Of a stretch of 64,000 nucleotides of DNA, positions 7,929 to 16,198 are shown in pieces (position 1 is the first letter of the stretch; every line of letters starts with the position of its first letter). The notes under the pieces were generated by a model that saw nothing but the letters and a program-made list of their open reading frames with translations, had not been told where the DNA came from and did not search any database. This DNA is from Metapseudomonas sp043392685 (GTDB taxonomy: Bacteria > Pseudomonadota > Gammaproteobacteria > Pseudomonadales > Pseudomonadaceae), in assembly GCA_043392685.1 (NCBI GenBank), contig JBHZGM010000011.1. One strand, written 5' to 3'. The translations under genes and the position numbers were made by a program.

Positions 7929-10154
7929 TCATTTTTCCCTCCAGAACACAGACTTTTCTCGCTCGACTTCCGGCTCGGCAAAAGTGCCAAGACGCAGCAA
8001 CAGGTGGCCCTGCTCCGCGGTGTCGTGGATTTCCGCCGGCAGCGCACGGATGCGTGATGCGACCAACGGATGCGGGTGGCCATAGGCATTCAGATGGCCG
8101 CGGGAAATCAGCACCTTCTCCGGTTTCACCGCGCGCAGGAAAGCCGTGCTGGAAGAAGTCCGGCTGCCATGGTGACCGGCCACCAGCCAACGCGCGGCGA
8201 GCGGTTGGCCGCTGGCGATCCAGGCCGCCTCCCCGCGAACACCTAGGTCACCGCTTAGCAGGATGCGCTCGCCGGCGGCTTCGACGGTCAGCACACAGGA
8301 ACTGTCATTGCTGTCACCACCCGGCGGCGGCTGCCAGACCAGGAACTCCACGCCGTCCCAGGACCAGGCCATGCCCGCCACGCAGGGCTCCGCCCCAATG
8401 TCAGGCGCAAGACGTTGCGGCTCACCGCTGAGCACCCGCTCCACGGTCAAGCCGCGCCGCACCGCCCGGCCCCCGCCGGCGTGGTCGGAATCGGCATGAC
8501 TGATCAGCATCAGGTCGAGGCGGGATACGCCAAGGCCCCGCAGGGTCGGCACCACCACCCGCTCGCCGATATCGAAGTCGCCCCGGCGCGGTCCGGCATC
8601 ATAGAGCAACGCGTGCTCGCGGGTACGCACCAGCACGGAAAGCCCCTGTCCCACATCCAGCACCCGCACCTCGGCTTGGCCGGGCGCAAGGTGCTGCTGC
8701 GGCGGGAACAGCGCCGGCATCAGCAACGCCAGGCCAAGCGCGCGTAACGGCACGCCGGCTGGCGCGATCAGCAGCAGGACACCCAGCGCACCCAGCAGCC
8801 AGGCCCAGGCCGGGAGTTGTATGGGAATCCACGCGGGAAATTGCGCAGAGGTCCAGGCCAGCATCTGGAACAGCAGTTCCAGTGCACCTCCGGCCAGCCA
8901 GAGCAACGCTTCTCCCAGCCAGGGAATGCCCAGCGCGGCGGTTCCCAGCAAGGCCAGCGGCAGCACCACCAGACTGATCCAGGGCACCGCCACCAGGTTG
9001 GCCAGGGGGCCACTGAGGCTGACGGGCAACGCCAACGCCAGCAGCAGCGGAGCAAGGCCAAGGCCCATCACCCATTGGGCACGCCACCAGGTCATCCACC
9101 AGCGCCACGCCCCCAGGCGCCCGGCGAAAGCCAGGACCAGCAGGGCCACAGCGCCGAAGGACAGCCAGAAGCCGGGCTGCAGCACCACCAGGGGCTCGGC
9201 CGCCAGCACGACACAGAGCGCAGCCAGCAATGGCGTGAGGAACCCCAGGTGGCGAAAGCGCAGACGCCAGAGCAGAACCACGGCCAGCATCACGCAGGCC
9301 CTTCTGACCGGTACGTCGAATCCCGCCAGGATTCCGTATCCGAGCCCGCCGGCGAAGGCCAGGGCGCAGGCCCAGGGCAGCCAGGGCAGGCGCCTTGGCC
9401 AGAGCCCCAATCGTGCGAGAACCGCTACGAGGCCGTAGAGCACGCCGGCAAACAGGGTGATGTGCTGCCCGGATATCACCATCAGGTGCGTGGTGCCGGT
9501 GTCCTGCAGCAGGCGCCAGTCCCGATCCCCGAGGCCCGAGCCATCTCCCAGCACCAGCGCAGCGAGCCCGCCGGTCCGGCCCCATGCATCCACCTGGAGC
9601 AGGCGTTGGCGCAACTGGTCACGCCAGGCCACCGGACCGCTGGCCGGCAGCAGCCGCTCACCGGTCTTTACCGAGCCGGTCGCTCCGATGCGCCGCGCCA
9701 GCAGCCAGGCTTCGAAATCGAAGGTCGCCGGATTCACCAGGCCGCGCGGCCGCTTTAGACGGGCCGCCAGGCGCCAGCGCTCCCCGGCAAGCACGGGCGG
9801 TCCATCGTGCCAGGACAGCCGCACGCGGCGGGGCAACCGGGCTCGCGGTGCATGAATATCCTCCAGTTCGAATCGCACCACGCCGTCCGCCCTGCCCGGC
9901 AGGCCGACCACCCTCCCCTCCAGCCAGCGGACCTGGCCGTCCAGCCGTTTCTCCAAACGGTCATCCAGCGCCCATTGGGCGCTCAGGCAGGCCCAGCCGA
10001 GCCCAACAAGGAACAAACCGACTCGCCAGGCCCGCGAGCCCAGCAGCAGCAATCCGAGAATCAGCTGGAGATAGAGCCACCCGACAGGCGGCAGACTGGG
10101 CATCCAGCGTAATAGAAGCAGGCCGCCGGCAAAGGCGGCCAGGCCCGATACCAT
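7929..10154 (-). CDS. comEC: DNA internalization-related competence protein ComEC/Rec2
   Basis: This 741-residue inner-membrane protein conducts single-stranded DNA into the cytoplasm in transformable bacteria. It has an N-terminal hydrophobic segment pair, a DUF4131 OB-fold region (about residues 60-200), and the competence domain with many membrane helices (about 200-500; HLMVISGQHITLFAG is its signature). A C-terminal metallo-beta-lactamase domain contains HADSDHAGG and a later VAGHHGSRTSSS. All metal ligands appear intact. It ends 72 bases before the exbB start in the same orientation, so it may share the operon. Reading frame and length give no sign of decay. Confidence 0.95.
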   Translation of the reverse strand: MVSGLAAFAGGLLLLRWMPSLPPVGWLYLQLILGLLLLGSRAWRVGLFLVGLGWACLSAQWALDDRLEKRLDGQVRWLEGRVVGLPGRADGVVRFELEDIHAPRARLPRRVRLSWHDGPPVLAGERWRLAARLKRPRGLVNPATFDFEAWLLARRIGATGSVKTGERLLPASGPVAWRDQLRQRLLQVDAWGRTGGLAALVLGDGSGLGDRDWRLLQDTGTTHLMVISGQHITLFAGVLYGLVAVLARLGLWPRRLPWLPWACALAFAGGLGYGILAGFDVPVRRACVMLAVVLLWRLRFRHLGFLTPLLAALCVVLAAEPLVVLQPGFWLSFGAVALLVLAFAGRLGAWRWWMTWWRAQWVMGLGLAPLLLALALPVSLSGPLANLVAVPWISLVVLPLALLGTAALGIPWLGEALLWLAGGALELLFQMLAWTSAQFPAWIPIQLPAWAWLLGALGVLLLIAPAGVPLRALGLALLMPALFPPQQHLAPGQAEVRVLDVGQGLSVLVRTREHALLYDAGPRRGDFDIGERVVVPTLRGLGVSRLDLMLISHADSDHAGGGRAVRRGLTVERVLSGEPQRLAPDIGAEPCVAGMAWSWDGVEFLVWQPPPGGDSNDSSCVLTVEAAGERILLSGDLGVRGEAAWIASGQPLAARWLVAGHHGSRTSSSTAFLRAVKPEKVLISRGHLNAYGHPHPLVASRIRALPAEIHDTAEQGHLLLRLGTFAEPEVEREKSVFWREK

Positions 10155-10327
10155 GGATTTCCAACTCCCTTTCCGTGGGACGGGAAACGCGGCAACGTCC
10201 TGTACCGCCCAGCGCCGGCCGAAGCAGCTGGCGCAGATCCCCTTAAACTTGCCGACACAAACTGGCCCGGCGATGTCATTTCCGGGTGTGCATAATACCC
10301 GGCGCTTCCGCCCGCCAGAGACCGCCC

Positions 10328-10855
10328 ATGCCGCGTCGCATCTTCAAACGCTACATGCCGAATCCGGACAACATCAGGGAACACAAGTCCCTGCGTTTTC
10401 TCGGCACTCTGATCCACGATCCGAACCTCTGGCACCTCAACCGCCATTCGGTCGCCCGCGCCATGGCCATGGGCCTGTTCGCCGCGTTCGTGCCGATCCC
10501 CATGCAGATGTTGCTGGCCGCGAGCCTGGCCATCACGGTGCGCGCCAACCTGCCCATATCGGTGGGCCTGGTCTGGCTGACCAACCCCATCACCATGCCG
10601 CCGGTTTTCTACTGCACCTACAAGATAGGCGCCTGGATCATGCAAGTATCTCCGCGCGCCCTTCCCGATGAACTGACCTGGGAATGGATCACCCAGGAAC
10701 TTTCCACGCTCTGGCAGCCGTTTCTCCTAGGATCGCTGGTCTGTGGCGTGCTGGTCGGGGCGCTGGCCTACATGCTGACCATGCTCTATTGGCGCTGGTG
10801 GGTCGGCCACAGCTGGCGCAAACGCCAGAAGGCGCGCCGGGAAGCCGGCCGCTGA
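10328..10855 (+). CDS. DUF2062 domain-containing membrane protein
   Basis: The 175-residue protein has the YMPNPDNIREHKSLRFLG leader of the DUF2062 family, then membrane segments near residues 48-78, 80-105 and 130-155. These include VARAMAMGLFAAFVPIPMQM and LVWLTNPITMPPVFY. The C-terminus is strongly basic. The function of the family is not established, although some members are fused to glycosyltransferases. It is divergent from comEC and converges on lolE across a terminator. The start at 10328 (MPRRIFKRYMP) was preferred over 10286 because it is the usual family N-terminus. Confidence 0.88.
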   Translation: MPRRIFKRYMPNPDNIREHKSLRFLGTLIHDPNLWHLNRHSVARAMAMGLFAAFVPIPMQMLLAASLAITVRANLPISVGLVWLTNPITMPPVFYCTYKIGAWIMQVSPRALPDELTWEWITQELSTLWQPFLLGSLVCGVLVGALAYMLTMLYWRWWVGHSWRKRQKARREAGR

Positions 10856-10869
10856 GCCAGAAAGAAAAA

Positions 10870-10892
10870 CGCCGCATCTGATGCGACGTTCT
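10870..10892. terminator. Bidirectional hairpin terminator between DUF2062 gene and lolE
   Basis: An 11-base arm AACGCCGCATC pairs with GATGCGACGTT (one mismatch) around a single-base loop. It is preceded by a short A-run on the left, giving a U-tract on the lolE side. It separates convergent genes. Confidence 0.7.
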
Positions 10893-10912
10893 CATTGGCG
10901 CAAAGTAGCGCC

Positions 10913-12157
10913 TTACTCGTAGCGCAGGGCTTCGGCTGGCTGGGTCTGGGCTGCACGCCAGGCCGGGTAGATAGTGGCCAGGAAACTCAGGACCAACGCT
11001 GCCGTGCAGATCAGTACCACGTCACCCAGTTGCAGTTCGGAGGGCAGGTAGCTGACGAAGTAGACGTCGGAGCTGAAGATCTGCCTGCCGCTGGCGCGCT
11101 CAAGGGCGGCGATCCACTGGCTGACGTTGAGCGCAGTGATGATGCCCAGCACGGTACCGATCAGGGTGCCGACGAAGCCGATCACGCTGCCCTGTACCAT
11201 GAACACCGCCATGATCTGCCTGGGCGTGGCCCCAAGGGTGCGGAGGATGGCGATATCCGCACGCTTGTCGGCAACCACCATGATCAAGGTGGCGATGATG
11301 TTGAACGCCGCCACGGCCACGATCAGCAGCAGCAGAAGGCCAATCATGGTCTTCTCCATCTTCATCGCGCTGAACAGGCTGCCCTGGGTATGGGTCCAGT
11401 CATCGGCGCGATAGCCCTGCCCCAGTTCGGCGGCGATCCGCTTCGACACCTCGGGCGCCTGGAACAGGTCCTTCAGGGCGATGCGCACGCTCTGCACCTG
11501 GCCTTCCGGCAGGCGCTGGATGACAGCGGCATCGGCGACATTGATCAGCGCCAGGGCGCTGTCCAATTCGGCGCCGACCTTGAACACGCCGACCACGTTG
11601 AAGCGCTGCATGCGCGGGGTGATGCCGCCCGGTGCGCTGCTCACCTCGGGCACGATCAGGGTCAGCTTGTCACCGACGTTGAGGCGGAAGCGCCGCGCGG
11701 TGATCTCGCCGATGACGATGCCGGACTCTCCCGGCTTCAACGCATCCAGGTCACCCTGCACCATGTGCTGGCCGATGATGGAAACCTTGGTCTCTTCCCG
11801 GGGATCGATGCCGTTGATCTGCACCGGCTGCATCATGCCCTTGACGGAAAGCATGCCTTCCAGTTCGGCGAAGGGTACCGCCCCCACCACTTCCGGGTGC
11901 TTCATCGCGGCATCGGCCACGCGGCGCCAGTCATCCAGCGGCTGGTCGGCGCTCAGGGTGGCATGGGAGACCATGCCGAGGATGCGCGAGCGCATTTCCT
12001 TCTGGAAGCCGTTCATCACCGAAAGCACTACGATCATGGCCAGTACGCCGAGCGCCAGGCCGATCATCGAGGTCAGCGAGATGAACGAGATGTAGTGGTT
12101 ACGGCGCTTGGCGCGGGTATAGCGCGTGCCGATGAAGATCGGGAGAGGTCTGAACAT
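10913..12157 (-). CDS. lolE: Lipoprotein-releasing ABC transporter permease LolE
   Basis: The 414-residue protein has one N-terminal membrane helix after MFRPLPIFIGTRYTRAKRR, a large periplasmic domain (about residues 50-265) and three C-terminal helices. The MNGFQKEMRSRILGM segment and GATPRQIMAVFMVQG are Lol permease hallmarks. Together with LolC and the LolD ATPase it extracts outer-membrane lipoproteins from the inner membrane and passes them to LolA. The LolE label follows its position as the last gene of lolC-lolD-lolE; the two permeases are close paralogues. The start follows the lolD stop by one base. Confidence 0.92.
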   Translation of the reverse strand: MFRPLPIFIGTRYTRAKRRNHYISFISLTSMIGLALGVLAMIVVLSVMNGFQKEMRSRILGMVSHATLSADQPLDDWRRVADAAMKHPEVVGAVPFAELEGMLSVKGMMQPVQINGIDPREETKVSIIGQHMVQGDLDALKPGESGIVIGEITARRFRLNVGDKLTLIVPEVSSAPGGITPRMQRFNVVGVFKVGAELDSALALINVADAAVIQRLPEGQVQSVRIALKDLFQAPEVSKRIAAELGQGYRADDWTHTQGSLFSAMKMEKTMIGLLLLLIVAVAAFNIIATLIMVVADKRADIAILRTLGATPRQIMAVFMVQGSVIGFVGTLIGTVLGIITALNVSQWIAALERASGRQIFSSDVYFVSYLPSELQLGDVVLICTAALVLSFLATIYPAWRAAQTQPAEALRYE

Positions 12158-12158
12158 C

Positions 12159-12842
12159 TCAGGCAGCCACCAGTCGGCCTTCTTCCAGGCGCAGCACCCG
12201 GTCCATCTGGCGGGCCAGCTGCAGGTCATGGGTCACCACCAGGAAGGCGGTCTGCAGAGAGCGGCTCAGCTCCTGCATAAGCTCCTGGATGCCATGGGCG
12301 GTGTGCTGGTCGAGGTTGCCGGTGGGCTCGTCGAGCAGCACCAGGGCCGGGTTGTTGACCAGTGCGCGGGCAATCGCCACACGTTGGCGTTCGCCACCGG
12401 ACAGCTCCGCCGGCTTGTGCGACAGGCGATGCCCGAGGCCCACGCGCTCCAGCAGAGCAGTGGCGCGCTGACGCGCCTCGGCGATGGCGGTGCGGCCGAT
12501 CAGCAGCGGCATGCAGACGTTCTCCAGGGCGGTGAACTCCGGCAGCAGGTGGTGGAACTGATAGACGAAGCCCAGGGCGCGATTGCGCAGCAGGCCGCGC
12601 GCCGTCTCGTTGAGGGCGGACAGCTCCTCTCCGGCCAGCCAGACGCTGCCTTTGCTCGGGGTATCCAGGCCGCCGAGCATGTTCAGCAGGGTGCTCTTGC
12701 CGGAACCGGAACTGCCGACGATGGCCACCCGCTCGCCCGGATGCAGCTCCAGTTCGACGCCGGACAGCACCTCGACCGACTGCGGACCTTCGTCGTAGCT
12801 CTTGCCCAGGTTGCGGCAACTCAGGACAGCCTTGTTACTCAT
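12159..12842 (-). CDS. lolD: Lipoprotein-releasing system ATPase LolD
   Basis: The 227-residue ABC ATPase has Walker A GSSGSGKSTLLNMLGGLD, a Q-loop FVYQFHHLLPEFTALENV, the signature LSGGERQRVAIARAL and Walker B LVLLDEPTGNLD, followed by VVTHD. FHHLLPEFTALENV is typical of LolD. It powers lipoprotein release by LolCE. Its start lies inside the end of lolC (8-base overlap), and its stop is next to the lolE start, so the three genes are coupled. Confidence 0.96.
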   Translation of the reverse strand: MSNKAVLSCRNLGKSYDEGPQSVEVLSGVELELHPGERVAIVGSSGSGKSTLLNMLGGLDTPSKGSVWLAGEELSALNETARGLLRNRALGFVYQFHHLLPEFTALENVCMPLLIGRTAIAEARQRATALLERVGLGHRLSHKPAELSGGERQRVAIARALVNNPALVLLDEPTGNLDQHTAHGIQELMQELSRSLQTAFLVVTHDLQLARQMDRVLRLEEGRLVAA

Positions 12843-14085
12843 AGCGCAAAGCCTCTGCTGGCTGGGTGCGTGCGGCACGCCAGGCGGGATAAAGGGTAGC
12901 GAGGAAACTCAGGACCAGCGCGGCCGAACAGACCATCACCACGTCCTCGGTCATCAGCTGGGATGGCAGGTAATCGATGAAATAGACGTCCGCGCTGAGA
13001 AACTTGTGCCCCAACAGGCGCTCCAGCAGGGCGATGGCATCGCTCACATTGAGCGCGGCGAGAATGCCCAGCACGCCGCCGATCAGGGTACCGACCACGC
13101 CGATCACCGTGCCCTGGACCATGAAGATACCCATGATCTGCCGGGGCGTGGCACCCAGGGTGCGGAGGATGGCGATATCGCCCCGCTTGTCGGTCACCAC
13201 CATCACCAGGGTGGAAATGATGTTGAAGGCGGCCACGGCCACGATCAGCAGCAGGAGCAGGCCGATCATGGTCTTTTCCATCCTGATCGCCTGGTAGAGG
13301 TTGCCGTGGGTACGGGTCCAGTCGCGAGCGTAGAAATCCTCGCCCTTCAGTTCCCCGGCGATCTGCCAGGCCACCTGGGGCGCCTGGAACAGGTCATCGA
13401 GCTTGAGGCGCAGGCCCTGCACCTGGTCCGGCTGCCAGCGCTTCAGGCGAGCGACATCGGAGAGGTTGGCAACGGCCAGGAAGCCGTCCAGCTCGCCGGC
13501 GCCGACATGGAAGATGCCGACCACGGTGAAGCGCTTCATGCGCGGGAAAACACCGGCCGGGGTCACCGCCACTTCGGGCATCACGAAGGTGACCTTGTCG
13601 CCCATGCCCACGCCCAGCTTGGTGGCGGCACGGTCGCCGATGACGATGCCGAATTCGCCGGCCTTCAGGTCAGCCAGGCTTCCCTGGCGGAAAAAGTCGC
13701 CGATGATGGAGACCCTGGCCTCTTCCTGCGGGTCCACGGCATTGACCAGCACCTTCTGCACCTTGCCGTCGGCGGTCAGCAGGCCCTGGACCTGGGTGTA
13801 GGGCGCCACGGCCTGCACCTCGGAATGGCGGGCAACGCCTTCGGCCAGCGTGCGCCAGTCGTTGATGGGTACGGCGGATTCCACCGTGGCGTGGGGCACC
13901 ATACCCAGCACGCGGGTGCGCATTTCATGGTCGAAGCCGTTCATGACCGACAGCACCAGGATCATCACCAGCACGCCGAGGGCCAGGCCGATCATGGAAG
14001 TCAGGGAAATGAAGGAGACGAAGTAGCTGCGGCGCTTGGCGCGCGTGTAACGGGCGCCTATGTACAGGGACAGCGGTCTGAACAT
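12835..14085 (-). CDS. lolC: Lipoprotein-releasing ABC transporter permease LolC
   Basis: The 416-residue permease has the same plan as LolE: MFRPLSLYIGARYTRAKRR, an N-terminal helix (about residues 25-48), a periplasmic domain and three C-terminal helices, including GATPRQIMGIFMVQGTVIG. LolC is the subunit that receives LolA in E. coli. Position as first gene of the operon supports the label. An upstream ATG at 14355 was rejected because the extension is arginine-rich, unlike the family, and overlaps the divergent PilZ-like gene. Confidence 0.92.
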   Translation of the reverse strand: MFRPLSLYIGARYTRAKRRSYFVSFISLTSMIGLALGVLVMILVLSVMNGFDHEMRTRVLGMVPHATVESAVPINDWRTLAEGVARHSEVQAVAPYTQVQGLLTADGKVQKVLVNAVDPQEEARVSIIGDFFRQGSLADLKAGEFGIVIGDRAATKLGVGMGDKVTFVMPEVAVTPAGVFPRMKRFTVVGIFHVGAGELDGFLAVANLSDVARLKRWQPDQVQGLRLKLDDLFQAPQVAWQIAGELKGEDFYARDWTRTHGNLYQAIRMEKTMIGLLLLLIVAVAAFNIISTLVMVVTDKRGDIAILRTLGATPRQIMGIFMVQGTVIGVVGTLIGGVLGILAALNVSDAIALLERLLGHKFLSADVYFIDYLPSQLMTEDVVMVCSAALVLSFLATLYPAWRAARTQPAEALRYE

Positions 14086-14252
14086 GGAAGTGGAGTTCGC
14101 TGGCGAAAGAAGGGACGTCCTTGTGGCGGGGTCTGGCGAGCAGCGTTTACACTCAAATTCTGTTCGTGATCTGTCGCGGCGCCCGGGGCGACGCAAACGG
14201 ACTTGCGATAACGGAACAGCTCTTCGACCACCACTGCTGCCATGGGTTCGCC

Positions 14253-14837
14253 ATGTCGACACGAGACGCGGATGACCGCCGCGAATACTACCGCATCGAA
14301 GATACGATCGCACTGGAATTTCAACCGCTGAAACAGGGCGAAACAGCTGATGCAAGCGGCGCCGACAGTGCTTCCCAGCTGTTCGGCCTGCTCAGCGAAC
14401 TGCACCTGATGGACTTCGAATCCCAGCACCTGCTGCGGCATATCCATGAGCGCGATCGCACGCTGGCAAGCTACCTGAAGGTCATCAACAAACGCATCGA
14501 TCTGCTCGGCCAGGCGCTCGCCCAGAGCCTGTTGCGCGACATCGGCCCGGCGCGCCAGGTCACCCTCTCCGAAGGCGGCATCAGCTTCGGCAGCGCTCAG
14601 CCCCTGGAACCGGGCACCCACCTGGCGATCAAGCTGGTGTTGATGCCCCAGGCCCTCGGCATGCTGCTGCGTGCCGTGGTGGTCCATAGCCAACCCCGCG
14701 AGGATGGCCAGTTCGAAATCGGCACCGAGTTCGAAGCGCCCACCGACGCCCAGCGCCAACTGCTGGCACGGCACATCCTGCAGAAACAGGCCCAGCAGCG
14801 ACGCGAGGCCCGTGAACGTTCCTCTCCCTCCGCCTGA
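14253..14837 (+). CDS. PilZ-domain-like protein with helical insertion
   Basis: The 194-residue protein starts DDRREYYRI, which contains the RxxxR motif (Arg10, Arg14) of PilZ c-di-GMP receptors. The second motif, normally D/NxSxxG, appears only at residues 104-109 as TLSEGG, with Thr in place of the acidic or Asn residue. The roughly 60 residues between are predicted alpha-helical (SQLFGLLSEL to QALAQSLLRDIG). The C-terminal beta-strands match PilZ. Inference: a PilZ paralogue with an oligomerising helical insert and possibly weak or lost c-di-GMP binding. The start was set at MSTRDADDRR. It leads a small plus-strand group with the next two genes (9-base gap). Confidence 0.8.
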   Translation: MSTRDADDRREYYRIEDTIALEFQPLKQGETADASGADSASQLFGLLSELHLMDFESQHLLRHIHERDRTLASYLKVINKRIDLLGQALAQSLLRDIGPARQVTLSEGGISFGSAQPLEPGTHLAIKLVLMPQALGMLLRAVVVHSQPREDGQFEIGTEFEAPTDAQRQLLARHILQKQAQQRREARERSSPSA

Positions 14838-14846
14838 GACACTCGC

Positions 14847-15137
14847 ATGACGCGCCCCGGCCTGCTGCTGACCTGCCTCCTCCTCGCGCTGAGCGCTGGC
14901 GCTCAAACTATCGAAATCCCCGTCGGCGAGCAGGGTGACCGCGCCCTTGCACTGCCGGCGCGAGGCGATAGCCAGCGCGCCGTGCTGGAGCGTTTCGGCC
15001 TGCCCGACGAAGAACACCCCGCGGTCGGCAAGCCTCCCATCAGCCGCTGGGACTACCGCGATTTCTCGGTCTACTTCGAAAGCGGACGCGTCATCGACAG
15101 CGTTCGCCACCATCAACCCAGAGCACCAAGGGAATAA
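14847..15137 (+). CDS. Small secreted hypothetical protein
   Basis: The 96-residue protein has a clear signal peptide (MTRPGLLLTCLLLALSAGAQ, cleavage after AGA). A polar 75-residue domain follows, with RAVLERFGLPDEEHPAVGKPPISRWDY and YFESGRVIDSVRH, a pattern of short strands seen in small periplasmic proteins. I do not recognise a named family. It begins nine bases after the PilZ-like gene and ends two bases before the GDPD gene, so it is probably co-expressed with both. It has no cysteine lipobox. Confidence 0.75.
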   Translation: MTRPGLLLTCLLLALSAGAQTIEIPVGEQGDRALALPARGDSQRAVLERFGLPDEEHPAVGKPPISRWDYRDFSVYFESGRVIDSVRHHQPRAPRE

Positions 15138-15139
15138 TC

Positions 15140-15862
15140 GTGACCCTGATCTACGGCCATCGAGGCGCCAAGGGCGAATGCCCGGAAAACACCCTGGCCA
15201 GCTTTCGGCAATGCCTGTCACATGGCGTGAAGCGTTGCGAGCTGGACCTGCACCTGTCCCGTGACGGCGAGCTGATGGTGATCCACGACACCAGCCTGAA
15301 ACGCACCACCGGCCGCCGCGGCAAGGTGGTCGAGCATGACGCCGAGGAACTGGTGACCTACGACGCCCGCCTGGGTGGTCCCGGCTGGCACCAGCCATGC
15401 CCCATTCCGCGTCTGGCGACGCTGTTCGAGCACTGCGACTTCGAGCACTGGCAACTGGAAGTGAAGAGCGCGTCGCGGGTACGCGCCGCACGGACGGTGC
15501 TGGCGATCCAGGAACTGGCCGAGCGCCATGGCCTGATGGACAAGGTGACCGTCACCTCCAGCTCGCGGGAAGTGCTGCGCGCGCTCAACCGCCTGACGCC
15601 GAAGCTGTCCCGCGGACTGGTAGCCGAATACGCCTGGCTCGACCCGATCAAGGTGGCCAGGCATCACGGCTGCGACCTGCTGGCGCTGAACTGGACCCTG
15701 TGCACACCGGAACGCCTGCTGCGGGCGCAGAAGGAAGGGCTGCACGTGTCGGTGTGGACGGTCAATGAACCGGCCCTGATGCGCCGCCTGGCGGACTTTG
15801 GCGTGGACAGCATCATCACCGACTTCCCCGGGCTTGCCAGCGCCACGGTCAGTATCAGCTGA
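15140..15862 (+). CDS. Glycerophosphodiester phosphodiesterase family protein
   Basis: The 240-residue protein opens with IYGHRGAKGECPENTLASF and continues with RCELDLHLSRDGELMVIHD. This gives the GDPD catalytic His pair, Glu and Asp of the metal site. A TIM-barrel C-terminus ends SVWTVNEPALMRRLADFGVDSIITDFP. It hydrolyses glycerophosphodiesters to glycerol-3-phosphate and an alcohol. No signal peptide is present, so it is cytoplasmic, like UgpQ rather than GlpQ. The start codon is GTG with a GGGAATAATC leader, two bases after the upstream gene. Confidence 0.92.
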   Translation: MTLIYGHRGAKGECPENTLASFRQCLSHGVKRCELDLHLSRDGELMVIHDTSLKRTTGRRGKVVEHDAEELVTYDARLGGPGWHQPCPIPRLATLFEHCDFEHWQLEVKSASRVRAARTVLAIQELAERHGLMDKVTVTSSSREVLRALNRLTPKLSRGLVAEYAWLDPIKVARHHGCDLLALNWTLCTPERLLRAQKEGLHVSVWTVNEPALMRRLADFGVDSIITDFPGLASATVSIS

Positions 15863-15902
15863 AACACGCCCCGTGGGAGATTCCAGGTCAATCAGGGCGA
15901 AG

Positions 15903-15978
15903 GGTGGATGTCGCTTTTCACATCCACCGCCGAAGCCCGGTTCTGCGCCGACGGTGGGTCGGTAAAGCGTGACCCACC
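15903..15978. repeat. Pair of intergenic inverted repeats
   Basis: Two adjacent hairpins share a similar plan. GGTGGATGT (15903-15911) pairs with ACATCCACC (15920-15928). GGTGGGTC (15953-15960) pairs with GACCCACC (15971-15978) around a 10-base loop. Both arms are perfect. They lie in the 336-base gap between the convergent GDPD and sthA genes and look like two related units of a REP-type repeat. Confidence 0.7.
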
Positions 15979-16008
15979 CTACGATACTGAGACACCCGCG
16001 CCCCGTGG

Positions 16009-16034
16009 GTGATTTCAATCGCGAATGAATTGGC
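16009..16034. repeat. Dispersed intergenic repeat, copy 1
   Basis: GTGATTTCAATCGC runs directly into GCGAATGAATTGGC. Close versions of the first motif occur at 57767-57780 and 63809-63822, and the second is a near match to 63859-63872. All three copies lie downstream of coding regions. The rest of the 15862-16199 gap holds the hairpin pair and a terminator; I see no gene in it. Confidence 0.65.
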
Positions 16035-16062
16035 CTCCACAGATCCGGGTGATCTCTCCATG

Positions 16063-16090
16063 AAAAAACCGGCCGCAAGGGCCGGTTTTT
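16063..16090. terminator. Bidirectional terminator between GDPD gene and sthA
   Basis: The stem ACCGGCC/GGCCGGT, with an intervening GCAAG loop, is flanked by A6 on the left and T5 on the right. It is suitable for both convergent transcripts. Confidence 0.9.
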
Positions 16091-16198
16091 CGTTCTGGGC
16101 GTCGCCTGATCAGAAGCTCTCCCGGTTCGGCCAGCGCCAGGTGCGCGGATCGTCGAGAGGATCCTCCCCGGCCGGTTCAGGCGCCCGGCCGGTGCCGC

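Noticed and set aside
7929..10154. Possible mobile competence island around comEC
   Set aside because: comEC occurs with exbBD-lpxK in the usual Pseudomonas order, with no transposase or base-composition change.
10895..14169. Long plus-strand frames over lolE/lolD/lolC (461 and 455 codons)
   Set aside because: These are antisense shadows with His/Gln/Gly-rich composition; the minus-strand LolCDE reading is motif-complete.
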